This document shows, in pieces, positions 25,219 through 33,437 of a stretch of DNA of 51,143 nucleotides. The notes beneath the pieces are model-generated. The model had not been told where the DNA came from. It saw only the letters and a program-made list of their open reading frames with translations, and ran no database searches. Where the stretch lies: the NCBI GenBank assembly GCA_031365725.1, contig JANLYQ010000033.1:1-51143 (forward strand). The letters run 5' to 3'. A program made the position numbers and the translations under genes. The DNA is from JANLYQ01 sp031365725. GTDB lineage: Bacteria > Actinomycetota > Actinomycetes > JACCUZ01. Position 1 is the first letter of the stretch, and each line of letters begins with the position of its first letter.

Positions 25219-26592
25219 TCAGCGGCCGCGCTTCTCCCGCATCTTGACGCTGACCTCGATCGGGGTGCCCTCGAAACCGAACTCTTCGCGCAGACGACGC
25301 TCGACGAACCGACGGTAGCCCGCTTCCAGGAAGCCTGAGGTGAAGAGCACGAACCGGGGTGGCTTGGTGTCGGCCTGGGTGGCGAACAGGATCCGGGGCT
25401 GCTTGCCGCCGCGCACCGGGTGCGGGTGCGCCGCGACAAGCTCACCGAGGAACGCGTTGAGCCGACCAGTCGGCACCCGCTTCTCCCACGAGGCCAGCGC
25501 GACGTCGAGCGCCGGGACGAGCCGGTCCGTGTGCCGACCTGTGCGCGCCGAGATGTTGACCCGCGGCGCCCACGGCACCTGTACCAGATCGCGCTCGATC
25601 TCGCGCTCGAGATAGAACCGCCGCTCGTCGTCGAGCAGGTCCCACTTGTTGTAGGCGATGACCAGCGCGCGCCCGCTCTCGACGACCATCGTGATGATGC
25701 GGGTGTCCTGCTCGGACAGCGTCTCGCTGGAGTCGACCAGGACGACAGCCACCTCGGCGCGGTCCAAGGCAGATGCTGTACGCAGCGTGGCGTAGTAGTC
25801 GGTGCCGCTGGCCTGGTGGGCTCTTCGGCGGATGCCGGCGGTATCGACGAAACGCCACTCGCGGCCGCCGAGCTGGATCATCTCGTCGACCGGGTCTCGG
25901 GTCGTGCCGGCGACCGAGTCGACGACGACCCTGTCCTCACCGGCCAGCTGGTTGAGCAGCGAGGACTTGCCGACGTTGGGTCGACCGAGCAGGGCCACCC
26001 GTCGCGGACCACCCTCGAGGTCGTCGATGACCGCCGGGGTCTCAGGCAGTGCAGCAAGCACGGCGTCGAGCAGGTCACCACTGCCGCGGCCGTGCAGCGC
26101 GGACACGGCGTACGGCTCGCCCAGACCGAGCGACCACAAGGCCGCCGCGTCGGCCTCGGTCTTGGTGTTGTCGACCTTGTTGGCGACCAGCACGACCGGC
26201 TTGCCGGCCCTGCGCAAGACGCGCACGACCGCCTCGTCGGTGTCGGTCGGGCCCACAGTGGCATCAACCACGAAGATCACCGCGTCGGCCAACGAGATCG
26301 CGACCTCGGCCTGGGCGGCGACCTGCGCGGCCAGACCCTTGGCGTCGTGCTCCCAGCCGCCGGTGTCGACGACCGTGAACCGTCGCCCGTTCCATGCGGC
26401 GTCATAGGGCACCCGGTCGCGGGTGACGCCGGGCACGTCCTCGACGACCGCTTCGCGGCGGCCGATGATGCGGTTGACCAGGGTGGACTTGCCGACGTTC
26501 GGTCGGCCGACGATCGCTACGACCGGTACCGGGCCGGCGGTCTCCCCGTCGATCTCGTTGCTGTCGATGTCGTTGCCGTCGATGCCGCTCAT
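25219..26592 (-). CDS. der: Ribosome-assembly GTPase Der (EngA)
   Basis: GTPase for 50S subunit maturation, 457 residues, with tandem G domains and a KH-like C-terminus. First G1 VGRPNVGKSTL, G3 DTGGW, G4 NKVD. Second G1 LGRPNVGKSSL, G3 DTAGI, G4 NKWD. The C-terminal KH-like part ends in GTPIEVSVKMREKRGR. The ATG at 26592 overlaps the cmk stop as ATGA. The 117 nt downstream, before the HD-GYP gene, hold nothing I can name. Confidence 0.97.
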   Translation of the reverse strand: MSGIDGNDIDSNEIDGETAGPVPVVAIVGRPNVGKSTLVNRIIGRREAVVEDVPGVTRDRVPYDAAWNGRRFTVVDTGGWEHDAKGLAAQVAAQAEVAISLADAVIFVVDATVGPTDTDEAVVRVLRRAGKPVVLVANKVDNTKTEADAAALWSLGLGEPYAVSALHGRGSGDLLDAVLAALPETPAVIDDLEGGPRRVALLGRPNVGKSSLLNQLAGEDRVVVDSVAGTTRDPVDEMIQLGGREWRFVDTAGIRRRAHQASGTDYYATLRTASALDRAEVAVVLVDSSETLSEQDTRIITMVVESGRALVIAYNKWDLLDDERRFYLEREIERDLVQVPWAPRVNISARTGRHTDRLVPALDVALASWEKRVPTGRLNAFLGELVAAHPHPVRGGKQPRILFATQADTKPPRFVLFTSGFLEAGYRRFVERRLREEFGFEGTPIEVSVKMREKRGR

Positions 26593-27293
26593 CGGGACCC
26601 CACCAGGTCGAGAACGGCGTCGACGGTCTCCTGGAACGACAGGGTGGACGAGTCGAGCACGATCACGCCATCTGCAGCCTCGAGGAAGTCGGCGACCGTG
26701 GCGTCGCGCTCGTCGCGCTCGATCACGTGCTCGCGGGTGGCGGCGATGGCCCGGTCGTCGTCACTGCCGTGCACCTCGAGTGCCCGGCGAGCCAGCCGGG
26801 CCTGCGTCGACGCCGTGAGCAGCACCCGCACGGGGGCCTCCGGCGCCACGACCGTGGTGGTGTCGCGGCCCTCGACGACGATGCCACCGTCCTGCGCCAC
26901 GATCTCGCGCTGGCGCCGCACCATCTCCTCACGGACGGCAAGGTTGGTCGCCACCGCACTGACCGCTGCCGAGATGCGGGGCTCCCGGACCGCAGCGCTG
27001 ACGTCCTGGTCCTGCACGGTGAGCGGCATCGAGCCCGGGGTGGTGCCGATCGTCAGGGGAAGCTCTTCGGCGCGGGCCGCCACGACCGACTCGTCGGAGG
27101 GGTCCTCGCCGCGCTCCAGCACCCACCACGTCAGCGCGCGGTACATCGCCCCGGTGTCGAGGTAGCGCAGCCCCAGCCGGGTCGCGACCTCACGACAGAC
27201 GCTGGACTTGCCCGAGCCCGAGGGGCCGTCCACCGCCACCACGAGTCGCTCACCCGCGGGCGAGGGGTGCGGGTCGGTGCTGGACGCAGACAT
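26589..27293 (-). CDS. cmk: Cytidylate kinase
   Basis: Phosphorylates CMP and dCMP. 234 residues. The P-loop is AVDGPSGSGKSSV, followed by LRYLDTGAMYRALTW and VEGRDTTTVVAP, the last being the actinobacterial form of the GRD motif. The N-terminal 15 residues are variable. The start is ATG at 27293 with a GAGG motif upstream. It is separated from tyrA by a hairpin terminator, so cmk-der is probably its own transcription unit. Confidence 0.95.
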   Translation of the reverse strand: MSASSTDPHPSPAGERLVVAVDGPSGSGKSSVCREVATRLGLRYLDTGAMYRALTWWVLERGEDPSDESVVAARAEELPLTIGTTPGSMPLTVQDQDVSAAVREPRISAAVSAVATNLAVREEMVRRQREIVAQDGGIVVEGRDTTTVVAPEAPVRVLLTASTQARLARRALEVHGSDDDRAIAATREHVIERDERDATVADFLEAADGVIVLDSSTLSFQETVDAVLDLVGSR

Positions 27294-27325
27294 GCAAAGG
27301 CCTCGACAGGGAGTGGACGGACAGT

Positions 27326-27356
27326 CGGTGACGCGCTGCTGCGCGGTCCGTCACCG
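27326..27356 (-). terminator. Hairpin terminator after tyrA
   Basis: CGGTGACG (27326-27333) pairs perfectly with CGTCACCG (27349-27356); an inner CGC-TGCT-GCG hairpin sits inside. No T-run follows, as is common in actinobacteria. Confidence 0.55.
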
Positions 27357-27388
27357 GGACGGGAGAGCACCGGTGACCTCGGATGATG

Positions 27389-28504
27389 TTACGCGCCCGA
27401 AGGGTGCACGACCCACCCGAGCCGGTCCAGCGCCGCCGCCAACGCCACCTCGGCACCAGGGGCGACCGCTAGCTCGACCAGGCCGACCGGCTGGCCCGGC
27501 GAGTGCTCGATGCGAAGGTCCTCGATGTTGACGCCCTCGGCACCGACCTCGGCGAAGAGCCGGCCGAGCTCGCCCGGCCGGTCCGGGAGCACGACCGGCA
27601 CCACGGCGTACGCCGTCGAACGACCGCCGTGCTTGCCGGGCAGGCGCGCCCGGCCGGCATTGCCACGCACCAGCACCTCGCGCAGCGAGGTCCGGGCCCA
27701 GTCCGGGTCCTCGGCCATCTCGGTCAGGGCAGCAATGACCGCGTCGACGTCCTGACGCAGCTCGGTGAGCAGCCGGGCCACCGGTTCGGCATTGGCGGCC
27801 AGGATCTCCACCCACAGGTCCGGGTCCGAGGCAGCCACCCGGGTGACGTCGCGCAGTCCCTGCCCGGTCAGCGAGATCGCCGCGGCGTCCCCCTCGGCGA
27901 GTCGGGCGGCCACGAGCGAGGCAGCCACCTGCGGGAGGTGCGAGACCAGCGCGACCCCGGCGTCATGCGTGGGTGCGTCCATGACCAGCGGGTCGCCGCC
28001 GCAGAGCCGGATCAGCTCGAGCGCCCGCGCCACGGAGTGCGGGTCCGAGCCCGCCGTGGTCAGCGCCCACGGCCGTCCCTCGAACAGGTCAGCACGGGCG
28101 GCTCCCGGCCCGGACCGCTCGCGCCCGGCCATCGGGTGGCTGCCGACGAAGTGCGGTGCCGGTCCGACCTCGGCGGCCACGGCGCGCAGCACCGTGTCCT
28201 TGACCCCGGCGGTGTCCACGACGGTGGCGGCGACGTTGCCGGCGAGCAGCCCGCAGACGACATCAGCGGTTGCTGCCGGGCTGACCGCGACCACCGCGAG
28301 GTCGACCTGGGCGAGAGGTGCGTCCAGGGTGCCGGCACCGAGGTCGGCGGCCTGCCGGGCGACTGCAGGGTCGTGGTCGCTCAGGTGGACGGTGACGCCG
28401 TGGCGTCGCAGGGCGAGAGCCACCGACGTGCCGATGAGACCGGTGCCGACCACCAGGACCCGTCGCAGGACGCCGCCCTCGTGGGCGGATACGTCGATGG
28501 TCAC
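27389..28504 (-). CDS. tyrA: Prephenate dehydrogenase with ACT domain
   Basis: Converts prephenate to 4-hydroxyphenylpyruvate for tyrosine. 371 residues. The Rossmann NAD motif is VLVVGTGLIGTSVAL, the active-site region is HFVGSHPMAGRERSG with HDAGVALVSHLP, and a C-terminal ACT domain (about 297-365, VPVVLPDRPGELGRLF) is the likely site of feedback by tyrosine. The GTG at 28504 overlaps the stop of the chorismate mutase gene (GTGA), which makes its substrate. Confidence 0.94.
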   Translation of the reverse strand: MTIDVSAHEGGVLRRVLVVGTGLIGTSVALALRRHGVTVHLSDHDPAVARQAADLGAGTLDAPLAQVDLAVVAVSPAATADVVCGLLAGNVAATVVDTAGVKDTVLRAVAAEVGPAPHFVGSHPMAGRERSGPGAARADLFEGRPWALTTAGSDPHSVARALELIRLCGGDPLVMDAPTHDAGVALVSHLPQVAASLVAARLAEGDAAAISLTGQGLRDVTRVAASDPDLWVEILAANAEPVARLLTELRQDVDAVIAALTEMAEDPDWARTSLREVLVRGNAGRARLPGKHGGRSTAYAVVPVVLPDRPGELGRLFAEVGAEGVNIEDLRIEHSPGQPVGLVELAVAPGAEVALAAALDRLGWVVHPSGA

Positions 28505-28863
28505 TGGGCCAGGTCGCGACGCAGCACGGTGGCTCCCCGGAGGTAGACGTGGCGCACCTCGGCCTTGGACAAAGTCGTCTCGGCGTGCACCATGACGCGG
28601 ATCACCCGTGGCAGCGCGCCGGCGATGTCGAGCTCCTGCGCGCAGATCAACGGGGTGTCGCCGATGCCGAGGTTGCGCGCGGCCAGCGCCGGGAACTCGC
28701 TGTGCAGGTCAGGCGTCGCCGTGAACAGCATCGACACGAGGTCTTTGCCGGCCAGCGCGTTCTGCTCGAGGATGGCGCGGATCAGCTCGTCGACCGAGGC
28801 CAGCAGGTGCTCCCGCTCGTCGAGGTCGAGCTGGGTCGCCCCGCGGATCGCCCGTACGGCCAT
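28501..28863 (-). CDS. aroH: Chorismate mutase, AroH type
   Basis: Rearranges chorismate to prephenate. 120 residues, close to the 127 of Bacillus AroH. The N-terminus AVRAIRGATQLDLDE and the C-terminal VHAETTLSKAEVRHVYLRGA match the trimeric AroH fold, whose active-site residues include the Arg in RGA and the Arg in RHVYL. I chose ATG at 28863 because a GGAGG site lies 8 nt before it. Coupled to tyrA, so the two successive steps are made together. Confidence 0.93.
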   Translation of the reverse strand: MAVRAIRGATQLDLDEREHLLASVDELIRAILEQNALAGKDLVSMLFTATPDLHSEFPALAARNLGIGDTPLICAQELDIAGALPRVIRVMVHAETTLSKAEVRHVYLRGATVLRRDLAQ

Positions 28864-28885
28864 GGTCACCACCTCCTCGCCGCGC

Positions 28886-28891
28886 AACCTA
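28886..28891 (-). promoter_or_regulatory. Candidate -10 box of aroH-tyrA
   Basis: TAGGTT on the minus strand, about 22 nt before the aroH ATG, with the ribosome site between. No convincing -35. Confidence 0.35.
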
Positions 28892-28977
28892 CCCAATGCC
28901 CGGTCAGGCGCGGTCGGACGATTCGAGGCGTGGGAGCCACCGACGGTGAGACGCCCCGCCGTCTGCGCCCACCCACT

Positions 28978-29025
28978 CTCCGGAGCAACATCGGCCTCCC
29001 ACCCGTGCCGAGCGGTCTCCGGAGG
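28978..29025. repeat. 48-bp intergenic repeat, copy A
   Basis: Bounded at both ends by the palindrome CTCCGGAG. It matches copy B (29133-29180) at 41 of 48 positions in the same orientation. It sits in the 359-bp gap between aroH and the GNAT gene, where I see no gene. Confidence 0.8.
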
Positions 29026-29049
29026 GCTCCGAGATGAGTCAGGTTCGGG

Positions 29050-29058
29050 TTGTCCACA
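29050..29058. promoter_or_regulatory. DnaA-box-like site
   Basis: TTGTCCACA is the consensus DnaA box of high-GC actinobacteria. It is single here and sits between the two 48-bp repeats. Confidence 0.4.
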
Positions 29059-29061
29059 GGC

Positions 29062-29081
29062 GACGACTCCGCGGAGTCGTC
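29062..29081. repeat. 20-bp perfect palindrome
   Basis: GACGACTCCG followed by its exact reverse complement. It has no loop as DNA, but could form a hairpin of 8 bp around CGCG in RNA or be a protein site. It lies 3 bp from the DnaA-box-like site. Confidence 0.7.
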
Positions 29082-29132
29082 TATGTGTCCTCGGCGACAC
29101 AATTGATCCCCCGCGATGTGCCTTCATCGTCG

Positions 29133-29180
29133 CTCCGGAGAGACATCGGCCCCTCACCCGTGCCGAATCGTCTCCGGAGG
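29133..29180. repeat. 48-bp intergenic repeat, copy B
   Basis: Second copy, 155 nt from copy A, also with CTCCGGAG at both ends. All seven differences lie between the two end palindromes. Confidence 0.8.
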
Positions 29181-29222
29181 CGACGCGTTAGCCGAGCCCA
29201 GCCGCGGAAGGACTCGGACGAC

Positions 29223-29717
29223 TCAGAGGGGCAGGTACATCACGTGCAGCCCGACGAGACCCAACCGCCGGTGGTCGAACGCCTCGGGCACGGTGCCGAC
29301 CACCTCGAACCCCAACGACTGCCACAGGGCGATAGCGGCCGTGTTGGTCTCGACGACCGCGTTGAACTGCACGCCGCGGAAGCCTGCCGACCGTGCCCAC
29401 GCCACCATGTCCTCGGCCAGGGCTCGCCCGACACCCGTGCCGCGGCTGGCCGGGTCCACCATGAAGCTCGCTGTCGCCACGTGGGCGCCGCGCGCCGGCC
29501 GGTTGGGCCCCATCTTGGCCGAGCCGAGCACTACCCCGTCGGCCTCCGCGACGGTGACCCGACTCGGCGGCTGCTCCATCCAGAGCGACCGACCCGTTAC
29601 GGAGGTCAGATCCTCGGGGTAGGCATAGGTCTCCCCCGCGGCGACGACCTCGGCGACGATCGGCCAGATGGCCGGCCAGTCCTGCTCGCTGGCTGAGCGG
29701 ATCCTGACGTGGCTCAT
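29223..29717 (-). CDS. GNAT-family N-acetyltransferase
   Basis: 164 residues. Acetyl-CoA binding region: MVDPASRGTGVGRALAEDM (the R-x-x-G-x-G/A loop) followed by VVETNTAAIALWQSLGFEVVGTVPEAF, the usual beta-bulge and C-terminal helix of the phosphinothricin-acetyltransferase-like group. Substrate cannot be read from the sequence. It starts 3 nt from the end of rluB and may be co-transcribed with it. Confidence 0.88.
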   Translation of the reverse strand: MSHVRIRSASEQDWPAIWPIVAEVVAAGETYAYPEDLTSVTGRSLWMEQPPSRVTVAEADGVVLGSAKMGPNRPARGAHVATASFMVDPASRGTGVGRALAEDMVAWARSAGFRGVQFNAVVETNTAAIALWQSLGFEVVGTVPEAFDHRRLGLVGLHVMYLPL

Positions 29718-29720
29718 GTC

Positions 29721-30464
29721 CTAGAGACCGACAGCCTTGTACAGCGCACCGATCTCCTGCTGCGAGAGCTTGCGCTGCTTACCCGGCTTGAGGTTGCCCA
29801 GCGAGATCGGGCCGAGGTCGGTGCGCACCAGCTGGAGGACCGGGTGACCGACCTCGGCGAGCATCCGGCGCACGACGTGCTTGCGTCCCTCGTGCAGCGA
29901 CAGCTCGACCATCACCCGTGACCCGACCTGGCTGACGAGCCGGAACGAGTCGACCGCCACCAGTCCGTCCTCGAGCTCGATCCCTGCCTTGAGCCGCTTG
30001 CCCACGTCGCGCGCGATCGGTCCGGTGACCTCGGCGAGGTAGGTCTTCTCCACGCCGTACGACGGGTGGGCCAGACGATGGGCGAGGTCCCCGTCGTTGG
30101 TCAGCAGGATCAGACCCTCGGTGTCAGCGTCGAGCCGGCCGACGTGGAACAACCGCGCGGTCCGGTCACCGACGTAGTCCTGCAGCGACGGCCGGCCCTC
30201 CGGGTCGCTCATCGTGCTGACGACACCCTTGGGCTTGTTCAGCACCAGGTACACATGGTTGGCGGCCGACGCGATGCGCATGCCGTCGACCTTGATGATC
30301 GCGCTGGCCGGGTCGACCCGCATGCCTTGCACCTGCACGACCTTGCCGTCGACCTCGACCCGGCGCTCCTCGATCAGCAGCTCGCAGGCCCGGCGGCTGC
30401 CCATCCCCGCAGCAGCAAGCACCCGCTGCAGCCGCACACCCTCGGTCGGTTCGTCGTAGGTCAT
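29721..30464 (-). CDS. rluB: 23S rRNA pseudouridine synthase, RluB type
   Basis: 247 residues. An N-terminal S4 RNA-binding domain (VRLQRVLAAAGMGSRRACELLIEERRV) is followed by the RsuA/RluB catalytic domain with HVGRLDADTEGLILLTNDGDLAHRL, which holds the nucleophilic Asp, and later LHEGRKHVVRRMLAEVGHPV. Modifies a uridine near the peptidyl-transferase centre of 23S rRNA by family knowledge. The ATG overlaps the scpB stop as ATGA. Confidence 0.94.
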   Translation of the reverse strand: MTYDEPTEGVRLQRVLAAAGMGSRRACELLIEERRVEVDGKVVQVQGMRVDPASAIIKVDGMRIASAANHVYLVLNKPKGVVSTMSDPEGRPSLQDYVGDRTARLFHVGRLDADTEGLILLTNDGDLAHRLAHPSYGVEKTYLAEVTGPIARDVGKRLKAGIELEDGLVAVDSFRLVSQVGSRVMVELSLHEGRKHVVRRMLAEVGHPVLQLVRTDLGPISLGNLKPGKQRKLSQQEIGALYKAVGL

Positions 30465-31075
30465 GCGTTGCTCCCAGCCATGTCGTCGAGGGCGTCCATG
30501 TCCGGCAGGAACGGAGCCAGCTCGGGCAGCTCGTCGACGGTGCGCAGCCCGAGTCGTTCGAGAAAGTGTGACGTCGTGCGATAGAGGGTCGAGCCGCCCT
30601 CGCCGTCGTGGCCGGCTTCCTCGACCAGACCACGGGCCACCAACGTACGCATCACGCCGTCGACGTTGACCCCACGCACCGCAGACACCCGCGCGCGGGA
30701 GACCGGCTGGCGGTAGGCGACTACAGCGAGCGTCTCGAGTGCCGCCTGCGTCAGCCGAGCCTGCTGGCCGTCCAGCACGAACTTCTCGACGTACGCCGCG
30801 GCGCTTGCTCTCGTGTAGAACCGCCACCCGCCGGCCACCTCGCGCAGCTCGAAGCCCCGGCCCTGCTGGTCGTACTCATCAGCCAGTGCGTGCAGGGTGG
30901 CGAGCACCTCGTCGGTAGGGCGTTCGGTCACCTGGGCCAGCAGCACCTCCGGCGCCGGCTCGTCGACGACCATGAGGATCGCCTCGAGGGAAGTGCGCAA
31001 GGGCACGTCGCTGGTCACCGCGGGGCCCGCCGGCTCGAGGTCGACGCTCTCGTGCTGCTCGTCAGGCTGGGTCAT
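30461..31075 (-). CDS. scpB: Chromosome segregation and condensation protein ScpB
   Basis: Winged-helix (kite) subunit of the SMC-ScpAB condensin. 204 residues. LRTSLEAILMVVDEP starts the first winged helix; LTQAALETLAVVAYRQPVSRARVSAVRGVNVD is the second and most conserved. The C-terminus, LPELAPFLPDMDAL, is acidic. Overlaps scpA by 14 nt. Confidence 0.95.
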   Translation of the reverse strand: MTQPDEQHESVDLEPAGPAVTSDVPLRTSLEAILMVVDEPAPEVLLAQVTERPTDEVLATLHALADEYDQQGRGFELREVAGGWRFYTRASAAAYVEKFVLDGQQARLTQAALETLAVVAYRQPVSRARVSAVRGVNVDGVMRTLVARGLVEEAGHDGEGGSTLYRTTSHFLERLGLRTVDELPELAPFLPDMDALDDMAGSNA

Positions 31076-32006
31076 CGTTGCTCGTCTCTCTCAGGTCGAT
31101 GGCGACACCAGGTGCGTCGGCGTGCTGGTCGGACTGCTCGTCAGTGCTATCGGTGACATCGAACTCGTCGGGCACCTCGACGTCGCCGTCGTCGGTGCCG
31201 GTCCAGCGCACGTGCAGCTCCCCCAGTGGATCGGCCTGCTCGAAGGTGACTGCACCCTCCCGGAACAGCTCGAGCAGGGCGAGGAACCGCGCGACCACAA
31301 CCAGGGTCCCCTGGCAGTCCGCGGTGAGCGACCGGAAGGTCGCTATGCCGGTGCGCCGCAGCGACGTCACCAGCACGGCCGCCTGCTCACGGACGCTGAC
31401 CGTCGGCGCGTGCAGGTGATCGATGGACAGGTAGGGCACCGGCTTGGGTGCGAAGACCTTCGCCGCGAGTGCCGCGAACTCCTGCGGACCCAGGCCGAGC
31501 AGCACCTCGGGCAGCAACCCCGCCAGGTGCGGCTCGAGCGCCACGGACCGCGGAAAGCGGCCGGCCTCGGTGGCCATCCGGTCGGCGAAGACAGCGGACA
31601 CGGTCTTGTAGGCGCGGTACTGCAGCAGCCGGGCGAACAGCAGGTCCCGGGCCTCGAGCAGCGCGAGATCTTCCTCGTCGTCGACCTCACCGCTGGGCAG
31701 CAGCCGGGCCGCCTTGAGGTCGAGCAGGGTGGCCGCGACGACCAGGAACTCGGTGGCCTGGCCCAGATCCCAGTCGGCGCCCTTGCCCTTGAGGTGGGAG
31801 ATGAACTCGTCGGTGACCTTGGACAGCGCCACCTCCGTGACGTCCAGCTTGTGCTTGGCGATCAGCCCGAGCAGCAGATCGAAAGGGCCTTCGAAGAGGT
31901 CGCCGAGGTCGACCCGGAAGCCGGTCCCGGCCGGAGCGGTCTCCTCGCTCACATCCACTGTCGCACTCGCCTCAAGCTCGCTGCTGGTCACGTCCCGACG
32001 GGTCAC
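31062..32006 (-). CDS. scpA: Chromosome segregation and condensation protein ScpA
   Basis: Kleisin subunit of SMC-ScpAB. 314 residues. The N-terminal SMC-binding part is FRVDLGDLFEGPFDLLLGLIAKHKLDV, followed by ATEFLVVAATLLDLKAARLLP. The C-terminal winged-helix segment (VVVARFLALLELFREGAVTFEQ) is followed by an acidic tail of about 50 residues. The start is GTG at 32006; a GTATAC element lies just upstream. Confidence 0.95.
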   Translation of the reverse strand: MTRRDVTSSELEASATVDVSEETAPAGTGFRVDLGDLFEGPFDLLLGLIAKHKLDVTEVALSKVTDEFISHLKGKGADWDLGQATEFLVVAATLLDLKAARLLPSGEVDDEEDLALLEARDLLFARLLQYRAYKTVSAVFADRMATEAGRFPRSVALEPHLAGLLPEVLLGLGPQEFAALAAKVFAPKPVPYLSIDHLHAPTVSVREQAAVLVTSLRRTGIATFRSLTADCQGTLVVVARFLALLELFREGAVTFEQADPLGELHVRWTGTDDGDVEVPDEFDVTDSTDEQSDQHADAPGVAIDLRETSNDDPA

Positions 32007-32056
32007 CGCTCACGTATACGCCACAGTCGGTGCTCGCACGGTAGTCGAGCGGGGCT

Positions 32057-32077
32057 ACCCGCCGGAAATCGGCGGGT
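32057..32077 (-). terminator. Hairpin terminator after parA operon
   Basis: ACCCGCCG (32057-32064), loop GAAAT, CGGCGGGT (32070-32077): a perfect 8-bp GC-rich stem, 5 nt after the stop of the small gene. It separates parA and its partner from scpAB. Confidence 0.6.
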
Positions 32078-32082
32078 CCGGC

Positions 32083-32394
32083 TCAGACCGTCGGGCGCAG
32101 CCGCGAGACGACGACGCTGTCCGCACCGTTCTGCTCCAGGTCGAGCACCATCTCGGCCAGGGCCTCGCGCACGAGTCGGCCACGGTCCACCGCGATGCCG
32201 TGCTCGGCGCGCAGGACCAGACGGGCCTGCTCGACCGCGACCAGCTCGTCCGGCGACACGTAGACCGTGATCTTCTCGTCGTGCCGCTCGCGACCGGAGG
32301 TGACGCCGGCGGCCGGCCGGAGCCGACGAATGCGCGCACCCGTCATCTCGGTGCCCTCGGCCGGCACTTCCGCTGCGCCGCCGATCTCGCTCAC
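32083..32394 (-). CDS. Small ribbon-helix-helix-like protein next to ParA
   Basis: 103 residues. After a 40-residue flexible basic N-terminus comes a pattern like a ribbon-helix-helix DNA-binding domain: strand KITVYVSP (41-48), helix 1 DELVAVEQARLVLRAEH, turn GIAVD, helix 2 RGRLVREALAEMVLDLEQ. I chose GTG at 32394, which overlaps the parA stop as GTGA; the ATG at 32406 is an alternative. Position behind a ParA ATPase suggests a DNA-binding partner. The fold is inferred from the pattern only. Confidence 0.72.
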   Translation of the reverse strand: MSEIGGAAEVPAEGTEMTGARIRRLRPAAGVTSGRERHDEKITVYVSPDELVAVEQARLVLRAEHGIAVDRGRLVREALAEMVLDLEQNGADSVVVSRLRPTV

Positions 32395-33311
32395 ATGCCC
32401 GGGCACCGTGCCAGCACCTCCCGGGCGAGCTGGCGATAGGCGTAGGCGCCGCCGGAGGAGGTGGCGAACGTCGTGATCGGCTCGCCCGCAACGGTGGTCT
32501 CGGGGAACCGCACCGTCCGCGCGATCGCGGTGTGGAACACCTTGTCCTCGAAGGCTTCCACCAGTCGGGCGAGCACCTCGCGGCTGTGCACCGTGCGTGA
32601 GTCGTACATCGTGGCGACCAGCCCGTCGATCTCCAGTCCCGGGTTGAGCCGGTCCTGCACCTTCTGGATCGTCTCGACCAGCATCGCCACCCCGCGCAGC
32701 GCGAAGAACTCGGTCTCCAGCGGCACGATGACGCCGTGCGCAGCGGTGAGCGCATTGACGGTCAGCAGCCCGAGGGAGGGCTGGCAGTCGATGATGACCA
32801 CGTCGTAGTCAGCCAGGGCCGGAGCCAGCGCCCGCGAGAGCACCTGCTCCCGGGCCACCTCGGTAACCAGCTGCACCTCGGCAGCAGACAGGTCGATGTT
32901 GCTGGGCAGGACGTCGAGGCCCGGCACGTTGGTCGGCTGCACGACATCAGCCGGAGTGACGTCACGATCCATGATCAGGTCGTAGACGCTCTTCTTGATG
33001 TCGTAGGGGTTGACGCCCAGCCCGACCGACAGCGAGCCCTGCGGGTCGAAGTCGACCAGCAGCACCTTGCGGCCGTACTCGGCCAGCGCAGCCCCCAGGT
33101 TGATGGTGGTGGTCGTCTTGCCGACCCCACCCTTCTGGTTGCACATCGCGATGATGCGGGCCGGTCCGTGCTCGGTGCGCAGCTCGGGTTCGGGCAGCAG
33201 CGGCATCGGGCGTCCGGTGGGCCCGATCGGGCGTCGCGACGGGGTAGGGGTCGGGCCCTGCTCCTGGGTGAGAAGCAGCGGCTCGTCGGGCAGCAGCGGT
33301 TGGGTGCTCAC
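32391..33311 (-). CDS. ParA-family ATPase
   Basis: 306 residues. A proline-rich N-terminus of about 50 residues is followed by the deviant Walker A KGGVGKTTTTINLGAALA, Walker A' LVDFDPQGSLSVGLG and Walker B DYDVVIIDCQPSLGLL. This is the second-type ParA found upstream of scpAB in actinobacteria (Rv1708-like), distinct from the parAB pair near the origin. The start is GTG at 33311 with a GAGG motif. No parB lies nearby; the gene after it encodes the ribbon-helix-helix-like protein. Confidence 0.93.
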   Translation of the reverse strand: MSTQPLLPDEPLLLTQEQGPTPTPSRRPIGPTGRPMPLLPEPELRTEHGPARIIAMCNQKGGVGKTTTTINLGAALAEYGRKVLLVDFDPQGSLSVGLGVNPYDIKKSVYDLIMDRDVTPADVVQPTNVPGLDVLPSNIDLSAAEVQLVTEVAREQVLSRALAPALADYDVVIIDCQPSLGLLTVNALTAAHGVIVPLETEFFALRGVAMLVETIQKVQDRLNPGLEIDGLVATMYDSRTVHSREVLARLVEAFEDKVFHTAIARTVRFPETTVAGEPITTFATSSGGAYAYRQLAREVLARCPGM

Positions 33312-33368
33312 GATGGGCGTCCTCGCTTTGTCGACTCGTCGGCCTGTCGCTGTACCGACCTTGCTTCG

Positions 33369-33374
33369 ACAGTA
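33369..33374 (-). promoter_or_regulatory. Candidate -10 box of parA
   Basis: TACTGT on the minus strand in the 126-bp gap between xerD and parA, giving a leader of about 50 nt. Confidence 0.35.
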
Positions 33375-33437
33375 GGCAGGTGGGACGCCGGGACCGCGAC
33401 GCCACGCCGCAGTCCCTCCCGATCACGTGAGGGTGCC

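Noticed and set aside
27294..27325. tRNA or riboswitch in the cmk leader
   Set aside because: Only the tyrA terminator hairpin and a weak ribosome site are present in the 95-bp gap.
30897..32270. Plus-strand open frame of 457 codons antisense to scpB and scpA
   Set aside because: No recognisable domain; GC-rich shadow of two well-supported genes.
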